10,432 bases of DNA from NCBI GenBank assembly GCA_004556255.1, contig SFHY01000033.1:1-10432 (forward strand). The letters are read 5' to 3'. The stretch is from Lactobacillus delbrueckii (GTDB lineage Bacteria > Bacillota > Bacilli > Lactobacillales > Lactobacillaceae). A program made the translations under genes and the position numbers. Below are positions 1-7,172 of the stretch, one piece after another (the first letter of the stretch is position 1; each line of letters starts with the position of its first letter). The notes under the pieces are model-generated. The model made no database searches. It saw only the letters and a program-made list of their open reading frames with translations, and had not been told where the DNA came from.

Positions 1-2
1 AA

Positions 3-293
3 AACTTTGCCAGCCAAGCCGCTCAGCCCCTTAAGAAGGCCTTTCACTATCTCTTTGCTTATGACGAAGATCGGCTCACCCTCCGCGGCGACAGCCTGGC
101 GGTTAACTTAGCTAAATTGCAGCTGGCCTTCTTGCAGAGGCAGTATCTCCTGGTCACATTGAATGATGGCAGCTGGCGGGTCGGCAAGATCACCAAGCGG
201 ATTTCACCCAGCCGCTTCGTTTTCCGCGATGCCGACAACAAGATTTTTTACCTGCTTGACATTAATGACATTTTAACAGTTGAATTGCCTTAA
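3..293 (+). CDS. C-terminal part of an uncharacterised protein (5' end outside window)
   Basis: An open frame runs from the window edge to a TAA at 291-293 and encodes at least 96 residues. It is the only plus-strand frame that looks real: its codon use is GC-rich at third positions like the neighbouring genes, and its stop is followed at once by a hairpin terminator. I do not recognise the family. The last 45 or so residues (VTLNDGSWRVGKITKRI ... LDINDILTVEL) read as alternating short beta strands with a glycine turn, like a small SH3-like barrel. The pattern of a basic strand, a turn and a final I-DI-I-E strand faintly resembles the C-terminus of YolD-like proteins, but this is a weak impression and no function is assigned. 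There is no signal peptide or membrane segment in the visible part. It converges on oppA. Confidence 0.6.
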   Translation, partial: NFASQAAQPLKKAFHYLFAYDEDRLTLRGDSLAVNLAKLQLAFLQRQYLLVTLNDGSWRVGKITKRISPSRFVFRDADNKIFYLLDINDILTVELP

Positions 294-294
294 A

Positions 295-325
295 GCAAAA
301 AGACCGGCTCAGCCGGTCTCTTTGC
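295..325 (-). terminator. Hairpin terminator shared by two convergent genes
   Basis: Two 15-base arms (295-309 and 311-325) are inverted repeats with one mismatch around a single central base; the inner nine pairs (AGACCGGCT/AGCCGGTCT) are perfect and GC-rich. On the minus strand the GC core is followed by TTTTTGCTTT, a fair U-tract for ending oppA, whose stop lies 24 bases upstream. On the plus strand the hairpin begins one base after the stop of the left-end gene, but the following bases (CTCTTTGCAG) make a poorer U-tract. It probably works in both directions and better for oppA. Confidence 0.8.
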
Positions 326-348
326 AGTTCTATTCTCGTTTGGAATTA

Positions 349-1965
349 TTACTTCACGCTGGCGTACTTGAACTGCCAGCCGCCGAGGTTGTCGTTGTAG
401 ACATTCTTGATTTCCGGTCTGATCAAGTAAGCAGTTGAGATGTAGTAGATTGGGGTGATCCCTTCATCTTCCAGCAGAATGGCTTCGGCCTTTTGCAGGT
501 CGCTTACCCGCTGGCTGCTGGAAGCAGTCACCTTGGAATCAGCGATCAAGCGGTCGTATTCACTATTGCTCCACTTGCCGTAGTTTCTGGTGTTGTTGCT
601 GGTCAGCAGGTCCAGGAAAGAAATAGCGTCATTGAAGTCGGCGATCCAAGTGGAAACCATGACATCGAACTTCCCTGCTTCCCGGCGGGCCATCCGGGTC
701 TTAAACGGCACGGTCGTGGTTTCGACCTTGATCTTGCCCAGGGTCTGGGTCAATTCACTTTGCAGGGCTTCAACAGTCTTCTTGCCGGAGTCAGTGTCGT
801 CAGCCATGATGGAAATCGTGATGGATGACTTGCCTAATTCCGCCAGGCCTTTATTAAAGAGCTTCTTGGCTTCAGTCTTGCTGTACTTGTTATAAGCTTC
901 TGAACTCTTGGCAACGCCGCTGGTGTATTCACTGTCACCGACATACATCACGCCCTTGGCCGTGAAGGTCTTGGCCGGCTGGTTGTTGCCGCCCAAAGTG
1001 CTGCAGAGGCCTGAGCGGTCAATAGCCATGGAGATGGCCCGGCGGATGTTGAGGTTAGCCAGGTTTTTGTCTTTCTGCAGGTTGTACTGCAGATAGGCCG
1101 TCCCACCATTGTTGATCAGCTGGAAGCCAGGCTTCTTAGACAATTGCTTGGTCTGGGAAGAGTCCAGGCTGAGGGCGTCCAGCTTGTTTGACTGGTAGAG
1201 GTTGTAGGCAGTTGACGGCGTCTTCTGCACGCTCCAGTCAATCTGCTGGATCTTGACATTCTTCTTGTCCCAGTAGTACTTGTTCTTGACCATCTTCCAA
1301 GACAGGTTGGACCCCGTCCAGCCCTTCTGGACATATGGGCCGTTGTAGAGCATGTATTTTGAAGCAGTCCCGTAGTTTGACCCGTACTTCTTGACCGCCT
1401 TTTCCGACTGCGGGAAGAAAAGGGCGAAGGCCATCAAATTCTTGAAGTATGGAATCCGCCGGTCAAGGGTCACGATCAGCTTGTAGTCGCCATCTGCTTT
1501 CACGCCCAAGCTCGATAAAGGCTTCTTGCCGGCAGTAATAGCCGTGGCATTCTTAATGCCTTCAAACAAGTAGGCATATTCTGAAGCAGTCTTGGGGTTG
1601 ACTGTTCTTCGCCAGGAATAGACAAAGTCCTTGGCCGTGACCGGACTGCCGTCACTCCACTTGGACTTGCGCAAAGTAAAGGTATAGGTCTTGCCGTCCT
1701 TGGAAACCGTGCTGCTGGTGGCCAGGGCCGGCATCAACTTGCCGTTTTTCCCGGTCCGGTACAAGCCTTCCATTGTGTTCCGCAATTGGTCAAAGCTGAC
1801 GGTATCGCTGGCCTTAGACATGTCAATGGTCGAAATTTCAGCTGAAGTTGACCAGGAGAATTCCTGCTTCTTGTTGGCCTGGCTATTCGATTTGCCGCAA
1901 GCCGTCAGCATAATCATTAACAAGGCCGCCAGAGCCAGCGGCGCTTTATTCTTAATCGGTCTCAT
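349..1965 (-). CDS. oppA: Peptide ABC transporter substrate-binding lipoprotein (OppA family)
   Basis: This 538-residue protein is an extracellular solute-binding protein of family 5 (SBP_bac_5, OppA/DppA type). It would capture oligopeptides at the outer face of the membrane and hand them to an Opp-type permease. The N-terminus is a lipoprotein signal: positive residues (MRPIKNK), a hydrophobic stretch, then the lipobox LTAC with lipidated Cys23. The mature part shows family hallmarks: an early segment ending in LEGLYRTG-like EGLYRTGKNGKLMPALA, a W-SDGSPVTAKDFVYSWRR block, and NIRRAISMAIDRSGL in the middle. The length fits full-length OppA. The ATG at 1965 has a GAGAGGA ribosome site about eight bases upstream. 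No permease or ATPase genes lie beside it in the window, so it is a stand-alone binding protein that probably uses a transporter encoded elsewhere. The peptide-binding family is clear; substrate size preference is not visible. Confidence 0.93.
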   Translation of the reverse strand: MRPIKNKAPLALAALLMIMLTACGKSNSQANKKQEFSWSTSAEISTIDMSKASDTVSFDQLRNTMEGLYRTGKNGKLMPALATSSTVSKDGKTYTFTLRKSKWSDGSPVTAKDFVYSWRRTVNPKTASEYAYLFEGIKNATAITAGKKPLSSLGVKADGDYKLIVTLDRRIPYFKNLMAFALFFPQSEKAVKKYGSNYGTASKYMLYNGPYVQKGWTGSNLSWKMVKNKYYWDKKNVKIQQIDWSVQKTPSTAYNLYQSNKLDALSLDSSQTKQLSKKPGFQLINNGGTAYLQYNLQKDKNLANLNIRRAISMAIDRSGLCSTLGGNNQPAKTFTAKGVMYVGDSEYTSGVAKSSEAYNKYSKTEAKKLFNKGLAELGKSSITISIMADDTDSGKKTVEALQSELTQTLGKIKVETTTVPFKTRMARREAGKFDVMVSTWIADFNDAISFLDLLTSNNTRNYGKWSNSEYDRLIADSKVTASSSQRVSDLQKAEAILLEDEGITPIYYISTAYLIRPEIKNVYNDNLGGWQFKYASVK

Positions 1966-2043
1966 TTTTTCGTCCTCTCTTTCTTGCAGATTTTTACACT
2001 GGTCCAGAAATACATTATATTTTCTGTGAGTGTGCTTAAATTT

Positions 2044-2072
2044 ATATTAAAATAGTAATTATCCATTGTCAA
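2044..2072 (-). promoter_or_regulatory. Candidate sigma-A promoter of oppA
   Basis: On the minus strand a perfect -35 box TTGACA (2067-2072) is followed after 17 bases by TAATAT (2044-2049), four of six matches to TATAAT. The surroundings are very AT-rich, unlike the coding sequence on either side. Transcription would start near 2037, giving a leader of roughly 70 bases. A second, perfect TATAAT sits nearer the gene at 2014-2019 but has no recognisable -35 box at 15-18 bases, so it is either an alternative -10 or chance in AT-rich DNA. The position, between the recN terminator and oppA, supports separate transcription of oppA. Confidence 0.55.
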
Positions 2073-2125
2073 TGATTTTTACCTGCTGCTAAAGTGAAAA
2101 TTACGTTTTCTTTCCATTATCATGC

Positions 2126-2157
2126 AAAAAACTCTCCTGCCTGCTGGCAAGAGAGTT
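2126..2157 (-). terminator. Intrinsic terminator after recN
   Basis: An imperfect inverted repeat at 2130-2157 forms a stem of AACTCTC/GAGAGTT plus TGCC/GGCA, with one C-A mismatch and a four-base loop. On the minus strand it is followed by a run of six T (partly in the stem). It starts 20 bases beyond the recN stop and ends the folD-to-recN unit before oppA's own promoter. The plus-strand side is also T-rich, but nothing on that strand needs terminating here. Confidence 0.85.
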
Positions 2158-2176
2158 ATTTTTTAATAATTATTTT

Positions 2177-3865
2177 CTAATCTTGTTTCCGCTGGCTGGC
2201 AATCAGGTCGGCCGCATTTTGCTCAGCAGCTTCGCTGACATTAGCCCCAGCCATCATCTGGGCGATCATCTTGACGCTGCTGTCTTCATTAAGTTCCTTG
2301 ACCTGGGTAAAGGTCTCGCCGGCTTCAACCTGCTTGGCGATGGCAAAGCGGTGGTCGGCGCTGGCCGCTACCTGCGGAGAGTGGGTGATGGCGATAACCT
2401 GCTTTTGGCCGGCAATCGCGTGCATCTTCTTGCCGATAGCGGCTGCCACCCGGCCGGAAACCCCGGTGTCAATTTCGTCAAAGACCATGGTGCCAACTGG
2501 CTCAACCCGGGAGAAGATAGCCTTTAGGGCCAGGATCAGCCGGGACTGTTCCCCGCCGGAAACAATTTTGACCAGCGGCATCAGTTCTTCACCTGGGTTT
2601 GGCGCGATGTAGAAGGCCAGGTCATCAGTCCCCTTGACCGTGAAATTATCAGTCTTGGCAAAGCGGATGGAGAAACGGGCCTTGTCCATGTACAGGTCAG
2701 CCAGTTCATGCTTGATCGCTTCTTCCAGTTTCAAGGCGGTAGCTTCTCTGGCCTGGTGGAGGTCAGCCGCCATGACTGACATTTTCTCCTCAACAGCGGC
2801 TATTTGCTTGACCAGTTCTTCTTCGTCAAGGCCGCCGGTTTCAAACTGGCTGAGCTCCTTGGAGACTTTTGCATAGAAGTCAAAAACGTCTGCCAGGCTT
2901 GGTCCATACTTCTTCTTCAAGTTGTTCAAGAGGTCCAGGCGGTTTTGCACGTACTGGTAGCGTTCTTCATCAAATTCCAAGCTGTCCATGATGTCGCCCA
3001 GTTCTGAGCGGGCATCGCTCAGCGAATACACCCCGTCAGTAATGGACTGGGCCACGTTCTTGAAGTCCTTGTCCAGGTCAGCCAAATCTTCTGCCGTTCC
3101 CTGGGCATCCCCCAGCAGGCTGGTCAAGCCATGCTCGTCATCGTCAAAAAGCTGGATCATGAAATTGGCGGATTCAGCGATCTTCTGGTAATTGTTCAGC
3201 TTGTTGAACTCATCTTCCAAGTTCTGGTCTTCCTGCTCATCCGTCAAGTCCGCCTGGGCCAGCTCTTCGACCTGGAACTGGAGGATGTCCTGGCGCTGGG
3301 CCAGTTCCCGGCTGTCCCGGCGCAGGTGCTCCAGGCGCTGGTTAAGGCTTTGCCAGGTCTGGTATTCAGCCTGGTACTTGCCTAAAAGGGGCTTGAAGTC
3401 CTTGCCCGCGTATTCATCGACCAGGTCAATCTGCCGGCTTTGGTCCATCAGCATCTGCTGGTCGTTTTGGCCATGGATGTCGACCAGGTACTCGCCAATT
3501 TTTGCCAAAGCGGTAATCGTGGTCAGTTGCCCGTTGATCCGGATGACGTTCCGGCCCTTACTGGAAATCTCCCGGCTGATGATCAAGTCATCGCCGTCCA
3601 TCGGCAGGCCGTAGTCGGCCGCGATCTGTTCAACTTCCCGCATTTCATCGTCTTGCAGGGTAAAAAGTCCGGTCACTACTGCCTTGCTCTGGCCAGACCG
3701 GACCATTTCTTTTTGCGCCCGGTGGCCCAGAAGCAGTGACAAAGCATCAATCAAGATGGACTTGCCGGCCCCGGTTTCCCCGATCAGGACTGTCATTTGC
3801 GGCTGAAACTTGATTTTCAGACTCTTAATGATGGCAAAATTCTGGATATCCAATTCCACTAGCAT
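2177..3865 (-). CDS. recN: DNA repair protein RecN
   Basis: RecN is an SMC-like ATPase that acts early in double-strand break repair, gathering and tethering broken DNA ends in the cytoplasm. The 562-residue length is typical. It has the split ATPase layout: Walker A GETGAGKS (residues 29-36) after the family start MLVELDIQNFAII; a long central coiled-coil region (about 160-390) rich in Q, E, L and K; then the ABC signature VSGGEQSR (435-442), Walker B TMVFDEIDTG (459-468) and the switch histidine ITHSPQ (His495). It is last in the unit, 21 bases after tlyA and before a terminator. The start is the only plausible one: the next in-frame codons upstream contain no start before the tlyA-side stop TAG. 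Its ribosome site is poor: AAAGGA lies 15 bases upstream, GGGA about six bases upstream. argR/ahrC, which precedes recN in many Firmicutes, is absent. Confidence 0.97.
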   Translation of the reverse strand: MLVELDIQNFAIIKSLKIKFQPQMTVLIGETGAGKSILIDALSLLLGHRAQKEMVRSGQSKAVVTGLFTLQDDEMREVEQIAADYGLPMDGDDLIISREISSKGRNVIRINGQLTTITALAKIGEYLVDIHGQNDQQMLMDQSRQIDLVDEYAGKDFKPLLGKYQAEYQTWQSLNQRLEHLRRDSRELAQRQDILQFQVEELAQADLTDEQEDQNLEDEFNKLNNYQKIAESANFMIQLFDDDEHGLTSLLGDAQGTAEDLADLDKDFKNVAQSITDGVYSLSDARSELGDIMDSLEFDEERYQYVQNRLDLLNNLKKKYGPSLADVFDFYAKVSKELSQFETGGLDEEELVKQIAAVEEKMSVMAADLHQAREATALKLEEAIKHELADLYMDKARFSIRFAKTDNFTVKGTDDLAFYIAPNPGEELMPLVKIVSGGEQSRLILALKAIFSRVEPVGTMVFDEIDTGVSGRVAAAIGKKMHAIAGQKQVIAITHSPQVAASADHRFAIAKQVEAGETFTQVKELNEDSSVKMIAQMMAGANVSEAAEQNAADLIASQRKQD

Positions 3866-3886
3866 AAGCGTCCCACAGCATCCTTT

Positions 3887-4702
3887 CTACAGACCCTGGG
3901 CAGCCCGGTCAACCAGCTCGCTGACTGAGCCGGACCAGAGATTCTGCCCTGGATTTGCCTGGTCCTTCTTTAAGTGAATCAAAAATTCAATATTCCCCTT
4001 GCCGCCCTTGATTGGCGAATAGTCAACGCCCAAAATGGAAAAACCGATTTCCAGGGCCTTGGCCATGGTGTGCTCGATCACTGCCTGGTGGACGGCATGG
4101 TCTCGGACGATCCCGTGCTTGCCAACATTTTCCGGACCTGCCTCAAACTGGGGCTTGATCAAGCAGACGGCATCCCCCTGGTCTTTCAAGATTTCATACA
4201 TTGGCGGCATGATCAAGTCCAGGGAAATAAAGGACACGTCCGTCATGGCGAAGTCCGGCAGGCCTTCGGTAAAGTCGGCCGGAACAGAGTAGCGGAAGTT
4301 TTGCCGCTCCATCACTACCACCCGGGGGTCATCCCGGAGCCGCCAGGCCAATTGGTTATAGCCCACGTCCAAGGCATAGACCAGCTTGGCCCCGTTTTGC
4401 AGGGCCACGTCAGTAAAGCCGCCCGTTGAAGCCCCGATATCCAGGCAGACCTTGTCTTTTAAGTCAATGTCCCAGACCTTGACCGCCTTTTCCAATTTGA
4501 AGCCGCCCCGGGAAACATACTTGAGCTTATCCTTTTTAATGAAAAATTCCTCGTCAACGGGAAACTTCTCCCCGGCCTTATCGATCCGCTGGTGGTTGTG
4601 GTCCGTTACAAGACCCGCCATAATGGCTCTTTGGGCCTGAGTTCTGGAGTTAAAAATTCCCTTGGCGGCCAATAATACGTCCGCGCGTTCTTTACTTGCC
4701 AT
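3887..4702 (-). CDS. tlyA: TlyA-family rRNA 2'-O-methyltransferase (YqxC)
   Basis: The protein (271 residues) matches the S4-domain plus FtsJ-type methyltransferase family, often misnamed hemolysin A. TlyA enzymes use S-adenosylmethionine to 2'-O-methylate cytidines of 23S rRNA and, in the long type, also 16S rRNA. An S4 RNA-binding domain covers about residues 5-65; SRGGFKLEKA links to the Rossmann domain, with SAM-binding motif LDIGASTGGFTDV (87-99). The expected catalytic tetrad is present: Lys69, Asp155 (TDVSFISL), Lys183 (IKPQFE), Glu239 (GNIEF). These positions are within one residue of those recalled for Mycobacterium tuberculosis TlyA, and the N-terminus is equally long, which points to the long (type II) form. 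The ATG overlaps the ispA stop in a TAATG junction, suggesting coupled translation. Specificity is inferred from length only. Confidence 0.93.
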   Translation of the reverse strand: MASKERADVLLAAKGIFNSRTQAQRAIMAGLVTDHNHQRIDKAGEKFPVDEEFFIKKDKLKYVSRGGFKLEKAVKVWDIDLKDKVCLDIGASTGGFTDVALQNGAKLVYALDVGYNQLAWRLRDDPRVVVMERQNFRYSVPADFTEGLPDFAMTDVSFISLDLIMPPMYEILKDQGDAVCLIKPQFEAGPENVGKHGIVRDHAVHQAVIEHTMAKALEIGFSILGVDYSPIKGGKGNIEFLIHLKKDQANPGQNLWSGSVSELVDRAAQGL

Positions 4703-5565
4703 TACAGTACCTTCTGATACAAATCCAAAAAGCCCAGCAAAACTTCTGCCTTTTCCCCAGCCAGGTCAGCCTTGCCCTTTTCAATCAGCTGCTTGAGTTC
4801 ATTTCTGGTTGCCTCCGCCCCCAGCATGGTCAAGCTGTTGTTCTTGCCCACTTCCTGGTCCTTGTGGGTCGCCTTGCCCGCTTCTTCCTGGCTTTCAACG
4901 ATGTCTACCAGGTCGTCATAGAGCTGGTAAGAGCGGCCAAAGTGCTTGGCAAAGGCCAGGTACTTTTGGGCCTGCTGTTCAGGGCAAGCAGCTAATGCCG
5001 TGGCCATCTGAACGCTGGCCAAAATCAAGCAGCCGGTCTTCAGCCATTCCATGTGGTCAATGACTTCTTCGCTGCTGTCTTCATTGTTGGTGGTGTCGAT
5101 GTCCAGGTACTGGCCAGCAACCATCCCCTTAGGACCCACTGCTTCAGTGATGATCTCAACTAGCTTCCAGTTATGTTCAGCCTGGGCGATCCACTGGATG
5201 CCTAAGGGCTGGAGGGCATCCCCGGCCAAAATAGCTTCAGCTTCGCCCCACTTCTTGTGGCTGGTCAATTCCCCCCGCCGGTAATCGTCATTGTCCATGG
5301 CCGGCAGATCATCGTGGATCAAAGAATAGGTATGGATCAGCTCGATCCCGCAGGCTGCCTGGACTTCTTTTTCGGTGATCTCAATGCCCAAGGCATCTAA
5401 AGTTGCTAAAAAGAGCAAAGGCCGCAGACGCTTGCCCCCAGCCATGACTGAATAAGCCATGATTTCGGCAAAACGGGGATCATCGCTTTCCTTTGGCAGT
5501 TGCCCCTTTAAAAAATCATTGATGATCGGCGTGTACTTAGCTTGAAATTCTTTAAAAGTTGTCAT
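4702..5565 (-). CDS. ispA: Farnesyl diphosphate (short-chain prenyl) synthase
   Basis: The enzyme condenses isopentenyl diphosphate with allylic diphosphates to make geranyl and farnesyl diphosphate, precursors of undecaprenyl carriers and quinones. The 287-residue protein has GGKRLRP (43-49), the first aspartate-rich motif DDLPAMD (Asp85, Asp86, Asp91) with the four-residue spacing of bacterial FPP synthases, KTG (176-178), and the second motif DDLVD (217-221). The longest frame starts at 5622 inside xseB; ATG 5565 is preferred because it gives the family N-terminus MTTFKEF, lies four bases after the xseB stop and has AAAGGA eight bases upstream. In Bacillus subtilis dxs follows this gene; here it is missing and tlyA overlaps the stop by one base. 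That fits lactobacilli, which make isopentenyl diphosphate by the mevalonate route. FPP versus GGPP product cannot be settled by eye, though a small unit is likely. Confidence 0.95.
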   Translation of the reverse strand: MTTFKEFQAKYTPIINDFLKGQLPKESDDPRFAEIMAYSVMAGGKRLRPLLFLATLDALGIEITEKEVQAACGIELIHTYSLIHDDLPAMDNDDYRRGELTSHKKWGEAEAILAGDALQPLGIQWIAQAEHNWKLVEIITEAVGPKGMVAGQYLDIDTTNNEDSSEEVIDHMEWLKTGCLILASVQMATALAACPEQQAQKYLAFAKHFGRSYQLYDDLVDIVESQEEAGKATHKDQEVGKNNSLTMLGAEATRNELKQLIEKGKADLAGEKAEVLLGFLDLYQKVL

Positions 5566-5569
5566 GGCT

Positions 5570-5809
5570 TTATTCCTTTGGCGCTGAGGCATCGGTTGGA
5601 TCAAGTTCCTTCTCGCTGCCATCAGACTCGATCAACTTGGCCACGGTGTTTTCCGCCTTGGTCAATTCCTTCTTCAATTCCCGGCTCAGCTTAACCCCAG
5701 TCTGGAACTGGGCCAATGATTCTTCCAGTGACAACTGGCCATTTTCCAGCTGGCCAACGATTTCCTGCAGCTCCTTGAGCTGGCTTTCAAAATTGTTCTT
5801 TTCAGTCAT
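5570..5809 (-). CDS. xseB: Exonuclease VII small subunit
   Basis: XseB is the small helical subunit that binds the long helix of XseA to form exonuclease VII, which degrades single-stranded DNA to oligonucleotides. The 79-residue product shows the family pattern: FESQLKELQEIVGQLENGQLSLEESLAQF, then G-KLSRELKKEL and AENTVAKL, two amphipathic helices and an acidic, probably disordered tail. A longer frame opens at a TTG (5833) and would add eight very basic residues, but ATG 5809 is preferred: it has AAGGAAG upstream at good distance and gives the usual MTEK-type start. The gene overlaps the xseA stop by eight bases (ATGACTGA), so the two subunits are probably translated in a coupled way. ispA follows four bases after the stop. 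Confidence 0.93.
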   Translation of the reverse strand: MTEKNNFESQLKELQEIVGQLENGQLSLEESLAQFQTGVKLSRELKKELTKAENTVAKLIESDGSEKELDPTDASAPKE

Positions 5810-7172
5810 TTTTTTCTTCCTTAATCTCTTCAATCCGGCCGATGGCCTGGCCGTCCTTTAAGTGCAGGCGAACCTGGTCGCCTGGCGACAATTGCTGAAC
5901 TGACTTGACCACGTTGCCGCTCGCGTCAGTCGTGTAGCTGTAGCCCCGGGCCAGGGTCTTTAAGGGACTGTAGTCATCCAGCTGCTGGACGGCCTGCCGG
6001 CAAGCAACCTGCTTTTGTTCCAAGATCCGCTTGATCCCCAGTTCCAGGCTCTTGGCCAGGTAGCTGTTTTCCTGCTTAAGCTGCTTGATCCGCCGGTCTG
6101 GGGCCTGGTGCTGGAGGCGCTGGGTCAAAAGGCTGAGCTTTTGACCCTGGTCTTTGACAATTACTTCCATCATCCGGCTCAGTTGCTGGGACAATTGGTC
6201 GACCTGCTGCATCTTCTGCTCATAGAGGCGCTGGGGCTCTTTCATGATAAAAGAATTCTCCAGCTGGGCCAGGGCCTGGGCCCGGACCTGGATCACGGCC
6301 CGGATGTCGGTCAAAAGCCGGGTCTGCAGCTGGCCAATTTCAGCCAGGACCAGGGTCAGGGCCGGCGTCGCCATTTCAGCGGCTGCCGTTGGCGTAGCCG
6401 CCCGGCAGTCAGCTGCCAGGTCACAGAGGGTGGTATCTGTTTCGTGACCAACTGATGAAATCACCGGCATCTTCATGGCATAAACCTGGCGGACCACTTC
6501 TTCTTCGTTAAAAGGCCACAGGTCTTCTAAAGACCCGCCCCCCCGGCCGATAATGAGCACGTCATATTCATCTGCCCGGGCTTGGATCTGCTGCATAGCA
6601 GAAACCAAGCTGCCAGCTGCGCTTTCCCCTTGCACCTGGGCTGGAAAAAGGTCAATTTCAGCGTGCGGGAAGCGGCGGTTAGCCGTTACCATGATGTCGT
6701 GGATGACCGCCCCGGAGGCTGAAGTCACAACAGCGATCTTATCTGGAAAAAGGGGCAGAGGGCGCTTGTGCTCTTGGGCAAAGAGGCCTTCTTTAGCCAG
6801 CTTCTCCTGCAGCTGCCTAAAGCGTTCATACAAGGCACCAAGGCCGGCCGGTTCCATGCTTTTGGCATAAAACTGGTAGCTGCCCTGGGCTTCATAAGTT
6901 GACAAGCGGCCGGTCACGTAGACCTTCATCCCTTCTTCCGGCTCGAACTTAACCTTGTCAAAGTCTCCGCGGAACATCACCACATTGATTTTAGACTTGT
7001 CGTCTTTTAAAGAAAAATACTGGTGACCACCTCTCCGGAAGCGGAAATTCGACAATTCCCCTTGGAGAAAAATTTGCCGCAGGTAGGGATCCCGGTCAAA
7101 TTTCTGCTTAACATACCAATTTAATTCACTGACAGTCAGGTACTTTTCGTCCGTCCCCTTAATCGAGTCCAT
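5802..7172 (-). CDS. xseA: Exonuclease VII large subunit
   Basis: XseA is the catalytic subunit of exonuclease VII, a metal-independent single-strand exonuclease used in mismatch repair, recombination and removal of damaged ends. The 456-residue protein has an N-terminal OB-fold (about 1-110, beginning YLTVSELNWYVKQ), a catalytic domain with VVTSASGAVIHDI (148-160), IIGRGGGSLEDLWPFNEE (207-224) and SSVGHETDTTLCDLAADCRAATPTAAAE (split across 239-266), then a long Q/L-rich coiled coil (about 275-400) that holds XseB copies, and the C-terminal ARGYSY segment. Length is normal for the family. The ATG at 7172 has GAGGAG five to six bases upstream and lies within the last 14 bases of folD, so translation is likely coupled to folD. 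No key motif is missing. Confidence 0.97.
   Translation of the reverse strand: MDSIKGTDEKYLTVSELNWYVKQKFDRDPYLRQIFLQGELSNFRFRRGGHQYFSLKDDKSKINVVMFRGDFDKVKFEPEEGMKVYVTGRLSTYEAQGSYQFYAKSMEPAGLGALYERFRQLQEKLAKEGLFAQEHKRPLPLFPDKIAVVTSASGAVIHDIMVTANRRFPHAEIDLFPAQVQGESAAGSLVSAMQQIQARADEYDVLIIGRGGGSLEDLWPFNEEEVVRQVYAMKMPVISSVGHETDTTLCDLAADCRAATPTAAAEMATPALTLVLAEIGQLQTRLLTDIRAVIQVRAQALAQLENSFIMKEPQRLYEQKMQQVDQLSQQLSRMMEVIVKDQGQKLSLLTQRLQHQAPDRRIKQLKQENSYLAKSLELGIKRILEQKQVACRQAVQQLDDYSPLKTLARGYSYTTDASGNVVKSVQQLSPGDQVRLHLKDGQAIGRIEEIKEEKND

Noticed and set aside
59..241. Minus-strand 60-codon frame at the left end
   Set aside because: It is antisense to the better plus-strand frame, which reaches a stop right before a terminator.
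2005..2030. Possible CodY box upstream of oppA
   Set aside because: TATTTTCTG is shared with the consensus, but only about 10 of 15 positions match; that is too weak in AT-rich DNA.
1966..2043. Riboswitch or T-box in the oppA leader
   Set aside because: The leader is only about 70 bases with short 4-6 bp hairpins, no T-box sequence and no terminator before the gene.
3192..3614. Long plus-strand open frame (140 codons) opposite recN, and similar ones at 3974-4429, 6015-6455, 2183-2527 and 9638-9964
   Set aside because: They lie wholly antisense to clear conserved genes, have no credible ribosome sites, and their translations are low-complexity mixes typical of GC-rich third-position shadows.
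5566..5622. Longer N-terminus for ispA (19 extra residues from 5622)
   Set aside because: It would overlap xseB by over 50 bases and adds a non-family basic stretch; ATG 5565 has a good ribosome site and gives the expected N-terminus.
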